This document shows, piece by piece, positions 43,562 through 55,600 of a DNA stretch of 64,000 nt. The position numbers and the translations under genes were made by a program. The first letter of the stretch is position 1. Each line of letters begins with the position of its first letter. The stretch spans positions 975,001-1,039,000 of the forward strand of contig NC_082413.1 of the NCBI RefSeq assembly GCF_004011695.2, written 5' to 3'. A model generated the notes under the pieces. The model searched no databases. It was given only the letters and a program-made list of their open reading frames with translations, and was not told the DNA's origin. This stretch comes from Ascochyta rabiei. Lineage: Eukaryota; Ascomycota; Dothideomycetes; Pleosporales; Didymellaceae.

Positions 43562-46500
43562 ATAGCCCCCCTCTTTAAAGGTTTGTCCTAAACTGTAGAG
43601 AGGTTTCCAGTAATGTTATTAAGCTCTAGACAAACCTCCTATAAAGGAAAAAACTTAGTAGGAGAAATATAGCGCTAGTAAGAGTCTATTAGTTTATATT
43701 TATAGAGATAGGAAGCTAGTTAGCATGTAAAGAACACTAGCAATTCTATGCTTATAACGTTTGCTTAGCGTATTACTAGGGCAGTGTTACTGCGTAGCTA
43801 GGTAGACAGGTCTTTGTTTATAAGAGACTAGCTAAGGCTAAGTTCTCTCTTATACCTTTATTAGTAGCAAGTTAGTAAGCTATTACTTCTACTAGACATT
43901 ATAATAAATAACGCTTTAGTAGTTGTTAGCTTTAAAACCTATATAGCTAAGGCTGTAGAAAGTGTAATAATTATATACTAAGTAGGTAGTTTATAAGGGG
44001 TATTATTTGCTCCCTGCGTGGCGCATGCAGCGCCTAGCACTAGGCTAAGGGTTGCCCTAGGCGTGCCTGCTGTTTACTCTCTACAATCTCCTAAGGGATT
44101 AGGTGCCCTAATCTAGGGCTAAGGCTGTTAGAGGCGTAAGTAGTTAGACGTTGTCTGCCTTATAGGTTAGATTAGTAAGTCCTTAACTAGCAACGTCTGC
44201 AAGGGGATTGCTAGCAGCTTCTGCAGCCCTGTTCCTGCGCAGATTAGACTAGGATTTACTTATTTGTAGGAGATCGTATCTGTATACTAGTAGTAATAGT
44301 AAGCTGTTAGCCTTACTATATATAATGCCTTACTTAGACCCTTACATAGTAAAGTCTATGCTATAGTATTTTATTCATAACATAAATCTTAGGTAAAATT
44401 ACTAGTTACCCTTCTAGTAGTTAATAAACCTGTGCCTAGATGTTTGTAATAAAGATTGTCTTTTTACGCAGTAGGTTATAACAGGTAAGAGAGTAGTAAG
44501 AGGCTAGGTTATTACTAGAGAGCTATTAGGTAGAGGGAGATTAGCGTATATAAGGACTGTATCTACTTACTTACAGTACCTTATTATCTCTACACCTTTA
44601 TATACATCTACCTTCTAGCCCTTACCTTTAATATTATAATACCCCCTACAACGTACATCTCCTGTAAGGCTTTACCTAACTATGTCTACTAGCTGCCTAA
44701 GAGTATATAGCCCTAGCTGTTGCTTTTATAGTACTAGTGCTGTGCTAGCATTACGCACTTAACTACCTTATCTAAGAGCAACCCTAATAGCACTATCTTG
44801 TCCTTTATCTATGTCTTTTGTTAGCCTAGTAGGTATAGGCTTTATAAGGACAACTCTAGTGTATGTCCCTGCTATGTCTAATTAAAGAAAGAGAGGTGTA
44901 TTAAGGTATTTCCTGCACTACCTTAGTGTCTACTCCTGCTAACTTTTATAGATTAACCCTGATTTCTGTTAAGCCTATAATATGCTTAATTTCTTAATTA
45001 GGCGTGCCCTCTATAAAACAAATAATAAGACAGTTACTTAAGGTAACTAGGTAACTGATAATAACGTAATTGCTTAGGTGCAGACATACTAGCAGACTGC
45101 CTATAACTACGCTAAGGCTTATTATAACAGCTTTGTTGCCTATAATACTATAGTTTAATATTACGTTAATAAGTCTAGCTTAAGTAAGACTAAGTATACT
45201 TAAGCCTGTTAGGTTTCTTAGTTATATAACCTTAAGCAGTACATAATAGGTGTTTTCCTCCCCTTCTTTCTTATATAGAGCTAACTTTTTATAGGCTATA
45301 GTTAGAACTATTAGTATAAAGCTTCCTAATAACATTATAATTAACAGCACAATTAAGAATTACTTCTAGAAGACAGGTAGTGCTTACAACGCAGAGAAGC
45401 GGTAGTACTACTATAGTACTAACCTGCCTTCTTCTGTTTAGGCTCTGTTAGCTCCTTTTCAGCAGTTTTTGTTGTCTCTAACTAAACCTACCCTAGGTAG
45501 TTATTGCTATTACAGTCCCTCCTATAAGATAAGCCCTTCTAAGGGTTACAGAGAAGCTACCTAAGCTGTAGTTGTAGTTATAAAGGCCCTCTACTTCTGT
45601 AATACTTCTTAACAGACTAGTAGATAATAACTAAACTCTCCTATCCTATAAATGTGCTATTCTTTGCTAGTAATGTATTAGATAGACGCTAGGCCTCCTT
45701 TAGCCTTTAGTTGCACAAGCTCTAGGGCTATTTATCCTTACCTTTTCCTTTAGCTATTTTAGAGTAGGGTTTATTATACGGACTTCTGTAGACGTCCCCT
45801 CTTTTACCTTAACAGTGCTAGTTTGCTAGTTATAGTATAGCCTACTATTAATAGGTTACCTACCTAAGCGTATTAGTAATAATCCTAAAGGATCTTATTA
45901 CAGTAGTTAAGGTTCTTAAGTGGTTCCTAGGTAGCTTCTTTATTTAGCTAACCTAGCTACTTAACCCTATACTCTCTTCCCTAGGCAGCAGTATCTCTAT
46001 ATAACATTATACCTTTAACTTTAAACCTATTACTAGGTAAGATGTCTACTAGTATACTAATAGGACCTAGGTAGAACCTACTACTTATAAGGGGTTCCCT
46101 CTAGTACTTAAGAAGTAATACGATAAACACTAGGTGCACTCTGTCTATTAATAGGAGTAGCTTTAGCTTATATGCTAGCTTACATACCTTCCTAATTACT
46201 ATAAATAGCCTAAGGTACTAAGCGTTAAACGTCTTAGAAAGACAACTTATTATTAGGTTCTTAGCCTAAAGGAGAACAGAGTCTCTCTTAGTAAAGTGTT
46301 GTTTAGACTGTTTTATGTTATACTACTAGGCGTTACCTTTTTATGCGTACTCTAAGGCCTCCTTTACTATTTTCTATATCTTATACTAGTTTAATAGGCA
46401 GCTAGTAACCTACTTGCGTAGTTCTAGTGTTGCCTTATCCTTATCCTAGACAGTTTAAGGTTTTTATAGCTAGTGCTTATTAGGCATCCTGTTAAATCCT

Positions 46501-46700
46501 TTAGGGTCTGTGCTAAAGGTAACCTTTATAGGAGATTCTCTATAGGTAGAGTAAGCTTTAGAGTTATAGGCGTACTTAGCGTATAGCAGAAGGTCTACCT
46601 AGTTATCCTATTAGTAGTTTATATATATGCGGAGGTATATTTCTAACTCCTAGTTTTGTTACCTAGCACGTACTAAGGGAGTATAGTTCTGCGCCTTATT
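43363..46700 (-). mobile_element. Truncated Ty3/gypsy chromovirus 2
   Basis: Contains the 3' LTR and, at about 45.7-46.7 kb on the minus strand, the end of integrase (VTFSTDPKGFNRMPNKH, then LRLFIVIRKVCKLAYKLKL) and a chromodomain-like stretch (NRFKVKGIMLYR). The catalytic part of integrase, RT and gag are missing: at about 46.7 kb the reading changes to an unidentified protein-like tract. About 2.1 kb between PPT and chromodomain is unassigned; part reads as a hydrophilic protein on the plus strand (for example AYNYAKAYYNSFVAYNTIV near 45.1 kb). Confidence 0.65.
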
Positions 46701-49400
46701 ATAGATAGTCTAGTAGACCTATGTAGCAGTGCTAGGTAGGAGATCCTAACGTCCCTATACTTGCAAGGATACTTCTTCTACTCAGCACCTACTATGTCTT
46801 GTGCTAACTTAGGGTAGTTAACTATATCTACCTACCCCTTAATATAACTATTACATTGTTTAATTCTATTATCTTTCCTCTAAGCTAAGTATTCTAGAAC
46901 TAAATTATAGAAGCCTTCTAGAGTAATAGTATAGTTGTCTATATCTTTATTGTTAAACGATACTAAGCCCTATATTATATCTATTCCTCTACCTAACTCT
47001 ATAGCGTTGTAGAGGTTATAATCTATATACTTAAAGAACGTCTAATCCCTAGGCTTAGTGTATTTAGTGTAGTATAGGTAGAAGATTAAGTTAGTTTGTT
47101 AACAGAGTACTGTATAGTAAAGCTAGTACTACAGATTACCCCTTACTAGCTGTTAGATAATAGAGTAGTACACAATCCTACACTACCCTAGGTTGCTTTT
47201 ACTATACTTTATATAAGTATAATAGTTATATATATTAAAGTATTTATCTACTATTTTCTAGAGTTCTAGATTGTTTTAAATCATAGAGGTAAACACAGAG
47301 ACTATAATAGTACCCTTCTAGTTTAGACTGTCTGCCTTAGCTTAAAAGTGTTAAGATAGGTGCTTAGAGATAAGGTCACTCTAGTTAAGGTTAAGTACTA
47401 TAGGAACTAGGCGGAATTAATAGGACTGTAGACTATCTATTGTGTTTAGTGCATAGAGCTGTTCTTAAAATAGGATTTTAGTTTTTAGGTTGCTCCTCTA
47501 CTTTCTCTAGCTAGTCTTATTCTTATGCATTAGTATAAGCAGGTTAGATATTATAGTAGTGTTAAGAGTGCAGACTAGTAAGCTAAGTTTACTAGCAGTG
47601 TACTAGAAATAGGGAAAGTAAACTTATAACAGGTTAACTGTGTAGTAGGTAATTATTCTTCTACTAGCACCTTCCTCCTTTTAAGTTTCTTCTCCCTTAC
47701 AGCACTCTTAGACTTATACATCTAGGAGCTTTACATACTCTAGATTCTTAAGGAGCTTCTAACTAATCTTTATACAGAGGAGAATAAAGGCAGATTAGCT
47801 ATTAGTACATTTATACTTAGCGCTATCCTAGATATTATTTATTACGTCCTTACTAATCTCTACGTCTTCCTATATAGACTTAACATCTAATATTAATAGG
47901 TAGTTAACTTTAGGGCTTATAACGTCTTAAAAAAATCTGAATTCTAATAGCCTAATTAACAATTGTTCCCTAGTCTAATAGTCCTCTGGCACTAAAGTAA
48001 CAGAGCTGAATTGCGTTCCTCTAGACTGTTAGTGCTTCTAAATTGCATCTATTATGCGGCGCTGCTTTCCTATTTTATTAACACCTAACTTAAAGGCTAT
48101 CTGGTTAAGGTTGTTAGGTGTTGCAGACAACAGGTCCCTTTAGTGTTCTTGTTTAATACTTTGAATAACAGCCTTAGGGACTTTATTACCTATTAGGAAT
48201 AGCTTTGTATTAGTCTATGGCCTTATTAGAGTAAGGGATAATCCTCCTAGGGAAACACTTAATTAGCCTGCAGTCCTTATGCTTATCGCTGGCTTAGTAG
48301 GCAACTATAACCTAGATAGTAATGCTAAAGGGGCTAGTATCTAAACTCTGTTAAGAATATACTCTAGCGCTGCTTATATTAGTGTAAGGAAGTTCTTAGA
48401 GCTAAACCTTATAGCATTTAATGCTGCCTACTCCTAAGTAATCCTTTCTTTTAGCAAGTAGGGTGTCCTAACACCTTTTAGGTTAAAGATTAGTACTAGT
48501 AGTTAGGTCTTCTACAGTGTAAGCGCTTATATCTACTATTAGTATATTTTTAAAGTTAGGTCCCTAGTTAGGCACATGTCCTACTCTGTTGCTTTTAGCT
48601 TTAGTACGCCTTTACCTAGTACTTTTACTTTTACTATAAGTAGGTAGGTCTTGTTATTTAGGTGCGTAACAAAGTTTATTATTTCCTGCTAGAGTATAGT
48701 AAGGGCTTAGTAGACTGTATTCTAGTTACTTAAGTTATAGAACTTGTCCTTCCTCTTTTGTAGTATAGATAGGCGTTAGTAAATTACTAAGTTAATAAAC
48801 TTAGTAAGGTTGTTAGCGTTTACTCTGCGGACATAGTATATAATTAAGTTAAGTGTTATATGCTCTATAGCAGACTGTAGGTAGTATAGTGTTACTACAT
48901 TTACTAGAATATTTTTACTATTCTTATTTTTACAGATGTACTTTATAGCTTATGCTATTTCTGTTATCTTCCTCTAGTTGTAGTCTGTTACTGATTAGAT
49001 TGCTAGGTATTAACTTTTAAAGTTGCTTATACCTCTGTATTGTGCAACTAGGTTTAGGGTTTACTAGATAATGTCTAATATTAAGTGTATTATAGCTGCT
49101 AATTTGTGAAACTTAGTAACTGCTGCACTTATCTAGAAGTTAAGCCTTTCCCTTTGCGCCTATAGCTCTCTTTAAGTAATCTCTATTATAAACTAGCTAA
49201 CTGTAGACCCCTCTATATATAGCATTAGGATATTAGCAACCTTAGTAATGTCCTTACTCTTAATAGCCTTTAAGACTAATAACTACCGCACTACCTCTTC
49301 TCCTAGTTCTGGCTCTTTCTGTGCAATTGCCCTTTACTACAATATTATAAAGTTTATGTATAGTTAAGTAGATATTAAGAAGTTACAAGCTAATTTCATA
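46700..49400 (-). pseudogene. Unidentified RIP-disrupted coding-like tract
   Basis: About 2.7 kb on the minus strand reads as coherent protein when TAG/TAA is taken as Gln, with a few frame changes. Examples are LMLYIEGSTVS, FKLGVNKIGKQRRIIDAI, VTLVPEDY and LLIRLLEFRFF. I see no reverse transcriptase, integrase, DDE or helicase motif. It could be an ORF of the truncated chromovirus, a different transposon class, or a captured host gene. Borders are approximate. Confidence 0.35.
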
Positions 49401-49482
49401 AGGGAGAGAGTTAGAAGTAACAGGGTAGCTCTGCTTTAAGAGTATCCCAGGCAGCTGTAGGCCCGCTTTTCTTCTACGCTTT

Positions 49483-49543
49483 TACTTACTATTTATGTTT
49501 TTTACTTACTATTTATAGTTTTACTTACTTACTTTTACTTACT
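49483..49543. repeat. TTAC-type short tandem repeats
   Basis: Irregular runs of TTTACTTACTATTTA and TTACTTACTTAC. They lie where the 3' LTR of gypsy element 3 is expected. Confidence 0.6.
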
Positions 49544-49899
49544 ATAATTGTTAATTATTTATAAACAGTTGTTTTAGTTACAAGCTATTAGCTTACACCT
49601 TTCTCTAAACTTAGTAAGTGCCTAGGCTAAGTTATTTTTGCTAGCGTTAAGTTTTAGCTAATTAGGAGTTAACTAGTAATACCTGGCAACTGCTAATTAG
49701 CTTGTAGCTTTAGCAGTTAGGACGTTACCCCTCTATCTTTAGCAGTCTGTCCTATAGACTGCACTACTATTCCTTATTATTAGAGTCTAAATTAGATAAT
49801 TTATTATATATTTTATATTACAGTCTTTTGTACTATATAAGAGGTTAAGGGTAGATTTTAATACTTAGTAAAATTTAACCAGCAGGTGTCCTTCCCTTA

Positions 49900-52479
49900 C
49901 TTGCTAGAATAGGGGTGCTTAAATTCTTAGCAGCCTTACTTTGTCTGCTCTGTAGAAACATGTCCTTATAGTTTTAATTCTAGGTATCTTCTCTCTATAC
50001 CCTTATAAGTCCCCTCTCTTCTAACTAAATATCCTCTAGTAAACGCTTACAGAACTTTTTTATTCTCTACCCTAGTACTGTATGTAGCATGCTAGTCCTG
50101 TTAAGGTCTTTAAGTAAATAGGTGCCCCTGTCTAGCTGCGTTCTATTAAGTAACACTTAGTATAGCCTAAGCTACTTCTTTCTTAACTTCTTATCTCTAG
50201 ACATGTTAATTTGTCCTACTAAGTCCTACAGTAGAACTAGGTGTCTAGGGTTAATCTACTTATGCCAAACTTTGTTGTTATTATCCTAATATTCCTTTTT
50301 TAACGCTCTTAGTTAATTAGTTATGCTAACTACATCTTTTAGGAACTAATCCTAGAGATCTAACTATATAGCCCTAATTGCGAGTAGTTAAGCCCTATTC
50401 TTAACCTTCTAGAATAGTAGTGTTTGCCATGTTAGTAGTAACAGTTTAATTAGAAGAACTAGGTTCTAGCTAGTAATAAGTTAATATACTAAGTATCCTA
50501 TAGATTGTATAGAGATCCTGTTAGCTAAGAGCACTATTAGGAGGTTGTCTACCTATAACCCCCTAAGCTTTACAAGTGCGTTAATAATAGGTTTATATCT
50601 ACCCTCTACTTTTCCTATTACTTTAGGGTTATGTGTAGATGCCTGTACCCTCTTAATTATGTAGATTGAAGTAAGCCTCTTAACTACTTTAGTAAAGTCT
50701 AGTCTGCTATTAACTATAAGTCTTCTTATAGTGCTCTACTAGCAGATAATATCTTCGTATAGAAACTTTGCTACTATTAATAACTTGTTATTGTAAAGCG
50801 CCATTGCCTCTATCCACCTACTTAAGTATTCTTTAGCTGCGACTAGGTACTAGAAGCCTCTGCTTATTAGCATGTGCATAACGTTAACAGTAACTAACTC
50901 CTACAGTGTATAGGAGTAGGTACTAGTTAGCATATCCTTTATAATCTTAGTTACTCTAAGTTAGCACTCCTTGCATATAGAGATTTTTCTCTTAACACTC
51001 CTATATATGTTAAGCTAGTAGTACTGTTAAGAGACTATAGAGAACACTACGTTTATGCCCCTATAACTAATAGTTTAGTAGATGTCCTATATAACTACAG
51101 TTTAGATATCTGCATTATTAACTACACGCCTAATAGCAATATTCCTTAATACTTTTTAGAATAAGTAGCCGTCCCTCTTAAAGAAGTTTATAGCTCTCTT
51201 CTTCTAAGCCCTACACTCTTTCCTGCTTAACCTAACTAGGGTCTTTAGGGAGTGTAGAAAAACAGCAATGTCCTCTAACTCCTAGGAGTATTCCTGTCTT
51301 AGAATCTGGGTAGTCCTTACGTTAACCTAGTTACCTAACTCTACGTTTGCTATTAGGTTTTTAACAAACTCTTTAACATTAGATTTAGGTTCGTCTAGGT
51401 TCTCCTATCCCTCTAGCTTTAGGTATCTTAATAGTGCGTCTGCAACTATATTCTTCTTTCCTGGTACATAGCGTATTTTAAAGTCCTAGAGTAGAATTGT
51501 AGTAAGCCACCTGTTTATAACTAAGCGTAGAAGGTCTAACAACAACCTATTTAGCTAGGTAATTAATATTTAAGTGTTAGTCTTAATAATAAAGTGTATA
51601 CTATATAGCTACATCCTAAACTTCTTAAGTGCCTAAACAACTACCTTGTATTTAAGCTTTGTTAAGTGCTACCTACTTTCTGCCTTAGACTAGATAGTGC
51701 TTTTAAATCTGCATAGGTGTTGTTTTCTGTCTAGGCCTATTTGTTTAAGGCATGCTCCTGCGCCTTTATTACTTACATTAACTAAGAGAAACACTAAACT
51801 AGGATTTTTATAAGATATTGTTATAAGCGTAGGTGCGTTAATAATATACTCCTTTAGGAGTAACATTAAGCTCTGTTCTGCGTTGCCCTATTGCTATACT
51901 GCGTCATTCTTTTATAACTAGAATAGTAGCTTTACTTTTAAGGCGAATAAGGGTATCTAGATATAGTAGTAAACTATAATTCCTATAAACATCTAGACCT
52001 CCTTTAGGTTGTAACACTCTAGCCAATTTGCAATTTTGTTAACTTTCTTTTGTGCTGGATATTGTCCTTCTGCTAAAACTTTGTAGCTAACTACCCCTAA
52101 TTAATTGTGTCCCCAGTAGCATTTAAGTCCTAATACTGTGCCTCTAGCTCTTTCTACGTCTATAAGGACCCTGTCTAGTTACTAGATGTGCTTAAGCATA
52201 TATCGCCTAACACTAGGTAAAGCCTCCTTGCTATTATAATCTGTCTTTAGACTACTACTAGTAACGTTATTAACAAAAGAAAGTGTATCTAGCTAGTAAT
52301 CCTTAAGAATCTTTGTTATAATTCTTTAGAAGACAGCTACTAAGTTAGTAGCCCTTTAAACTAGGGTACACAATTGTAATAGGCTAATTAGCGTTATAAC
52401 TGCTGTTATGTCTCTTCTGTCTTTATGCAGTGTTATCTAGTTATAACTAGAGAAGAAGTCTATAAGTAATATAATCTTA
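49900..52479 (-). mobile_element. Ty3/gypsy element 3, pol C-terminal half
   Basis: Minus-strand pol relic. Next to the 52479 border is the RT palm (LIDFFSSYN, then VNNV for the YxDD loop at about 52262-52276). RNase H and a PGKKNIVADAL motif at about 51.4 kb follow. The integrase at about 50.0-51.2 kb reads VNVMHMLISRGF, AAKEYLSRWIEAMAL and KRVQASTHNPKVIGK, ending near KFCKRLLEDI. Stops are again at former Gln/Trp codons. The 3' LTR should lie at about 49.4-49.9 kb but I could not fix its ends. Confidence 0.75.
52475..52479. repeat. Left target-site duplication TCTTA
   Basis: TCTTA directly before the TG of the LTR at 52480; identical to 59601-59605 on the other side of chromovirus 4. Confidence 0.85.
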
Positions 52480-52634
52480 TGTTATAGACTAGCCTTAGAG
52501 TAGGATGCAATAAGGGTTGATATGGTATTGTATCTCTTAAGGAGGTAACACGTTGCGTGTCCTTCTAATATGTCTGTAGGGCACGTAACCATCCTGTCTT
52601 ACTTAAGGCTTAGACAAGGTCTAAGCCTATAACA
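52480..52634 (-). repeat. 3' LTR of chromovirus 4
   Basis: 155 bp, matches 59446-59600 with about ten differences, all but one of them transitions. In the pair it retains GATGCAAT and GGTTGATATGG, where the other LTR has GATATAAT and GGTTAATATAG. Confidence 0.9.
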
Positions 52635-55600
52635 TACCTCCTTTCCCTATCTCTCCCTAGCTAAGTGTATTTTACTAGGTCCTTTCTACGTTTTGCGTAG
52701 ACTAGTAGGCGCTAGTAGTAGGTAAACCCTAGAGCTAGTTGTAGTTGTGTAAGGGCCTACCTCTTAGTAGGTTAGCTGTTAGTCTAGTCTATAGTTTACC
52801 TAGGGTAGTCCCTGCGCGCACCTAGGTTGTTTTTATTTTACCTAGCGCACCTTCCCTTATTAGACGCTGTACTACTCCCTACTCTTACCTAACCTACCTA
52901 TGTTGTACCTGCCTATCTTTTTATACCTACCTCTCTATAATAAATAATATATCTGTTATTACGCCTAGCTCTAGTTACTAGGCTACTAGTTATAGGGCTA
53001 GTAGTCCCCCTAGTAGAGGTAGTTGTAGCCTGCTACATCCCCTTCTATCTGCCTATAACATTCCCCTAGTATTTTATAACAGTTATCTAGATTTTTAATT
53101 ATAGAAACTAACTGTGTCTATAGAGAGCCTACTATTACTATATTAGTAACTATAAGGTTAAGGGTAACTCTAAGGATAAGGACTTAGTCCCCGTCCCTGC
53201 CTGCGCTGTCCCCTACTGCACCTGCCGCTAGCTTACTATCCTTACTAGCTAGCCTAGTAAGTGTCTTACGTCTGTTATAGGCCTGCTACTAGCTAATTCT
53301 ATCTACAGCTAACTGCCTCCCTAGTGCTAGTAAGACCTGCTGCACCTGCGCTAAGCGCTACTGCGTTTATTATTAAGATAATAGTCTTTTAACTGCTAAT
53401 ACAGAGCTCTACTATACCTAGCGCAACTTTAAGGGGTACATCTAGGTTTATAGCTTTATCCTAGGTCTATATCTATAGCTAATAGTTGTTAAGACGTCTG
53501 TGCAGGGTAGCAACGTCCACATTAATATGCCTAGAACCTAGGGTATTAATAGCAATAAGGCTAACTAGGGTAGGTTGCCTACCTTTGTCTGTAAGTGTCC
53601 TGCCTGTTACTGTAAGAGGTGTTTTACTAATCTGCTATGCACTGTTTAGGCACCTACTATAAGCTTTACTAAGCCTATAAGTCTACCCTTAACCTAGCCT
53701 ACGCTAACCCCTTACTAGCTAAGCAGCTAACCTCTTCTTATATTACCTGTTCCCCCCCTAAGCCTAGTACGCAGATTATGCTGCCTACTACACCTTTATC
53801 TAGATGTTATAGTAGTAACTAGTTTAATACCTACTTTTAATAGTTTAGGTCTGCTATAGGGATAGCTATTAAGACGTAGACTAAGCGTATAAACTAGTTT
53901 AAGAAGGTTTAGGCCTATACTACTGTATGTCTTCTACCTATATTAAGAGCGTAGCTAATCTGCCCTAAAGGAGGCTATTAACTAGGTTAAGCGCTTGCTT
54001 ACTACGCTCTGCTGCTGCCTAGAGTACACGTTGTTGTCCTACCTGTCCTATTGCCTACACTCTACCTCCCCTACTAAGCACTACCCTTCCCCCTGCTAGA
54101 TCTGCTCACCCCCCTACTAAGTCTGCTTACCCCTCTGCTGCTGCTGCTTACTCTCCCTATTAGAGCTGCGCACTCTATGTTGTGGCACTACAGCACCTAC
54201 CCCTTACTCCTTAGCCTAGTTATAACAGGCCTGCAGCATCTCTGTTAGTAACAAGGAGAAAGATAAGAAGGGGGACAACTATAAGTAGGACTGCTGCTAC
54301 TGTATAGCGCGTAATTAGGCCTTAGACACAGCTACCTCTGCCTACTATTCCCTGTCTAACAAGACTATCTTTTAAGAACTAAGTTCCTATGTTAGTAGCT
54401 AGTAGAGTGTAAGAAGTAGTGTTGTGCTGTTACTGTAGGGGTCCTAAGCTCTCCTATGCTGGGCACTAGGCCTAGCACAGCATCTCCTAATAGGACCTCT
54501 TACAGGTTATTATAAAATAATAAAAGTTCTTCCTACCTTAACCTGCCTCTTACGTTCTATATATGCTACTATAAAGGCCTTTTAGGCTGTTGTATCCTAT
54601 AATGCGTTTAGAGGCTCCTACTTTAGCTTTGTGTATCCTTTCTATTTAACTAGAACCTGTAACTTATTCTGTCTGCAGGCCTTCTTCTTTTTTAGGATTA
54701 CCTCCACCTCCTATTTAGCTAGGGTTGGATTGTTCTCCTCTAGGACAACTAGTAGACCTAGTCTACTTTCCTATAGGCGCTGTGTTAGTAGTAGGTTAGA
54801 AGCTATATATTCTAGCAGGTCTATATACACTATCTTATAGAGGTTACCTAGTAAATCTAGGGTAATAGTTAAAGAGGTAGGAACTGTAACTACTGTGTAC
54901 TAGGCTTATAACTAATTAAGCTTCTAGCTTAGCCTGTTAGTTTTTATATTACAGAGGGAAAAATACACTCTATCTTCTATATAGTACTGCTCTGTAGGCC
55001 TACAGCTGCAGTCTGTTACGTTCTAGGTGCGTTATTATACCTATGCTATAGCTGCCTAGGTAAGCTCTATACCCTACTAGAGGTAGTCTAGGAAATAGAC
55101 TACCTGTCCCTATAGTGTGTTCTAGCTAATAGTTAGGAGCACTGTTGTCTGTAGGAGGTCTATATTATAGCTGTAGAGAAGTAGGTTAGAACTAACCCTA
55201 GTAACTAAAGAATTGCAATTGTTAAGAGCTAATTAGCAGGCTAGAAGGTAGTTAGGCTAGTTATTCTGTTTAAAGTTAACTATAACCTATAGGACTACCT
55301 ATACCTCTTAGTTAGCCTACTCTATTTCTCTATCTGTCTAGAGGTAATAGGCTGTAGAGAGTAGCTAGTCTACCCCTATAAGGCTACACAGCTTTGTCTA
55401 AAAATGTCCTAGCTAGTCTAAGCTGTAGTCTAAGATTATAGAGCTAGGAAAGCCTTAGAACTGCTACTACGTGTTATAGAAGACCTTAGCGTAATATTCT
55501 ACAGTTATAGAAGTTATTGCCTTAAGCTACATATACTTAGAGAGGTAATCTATAATAACTAAGAGATAGCGCAGTGCGTTCTTATTAGCCTAAGAAAGGT

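Noticed and set aside
54631..54840. Plus-strand 69-codon frame in the AT-rich island
   Set aside because: Antisense of the chromodomain of chromovirus 4.
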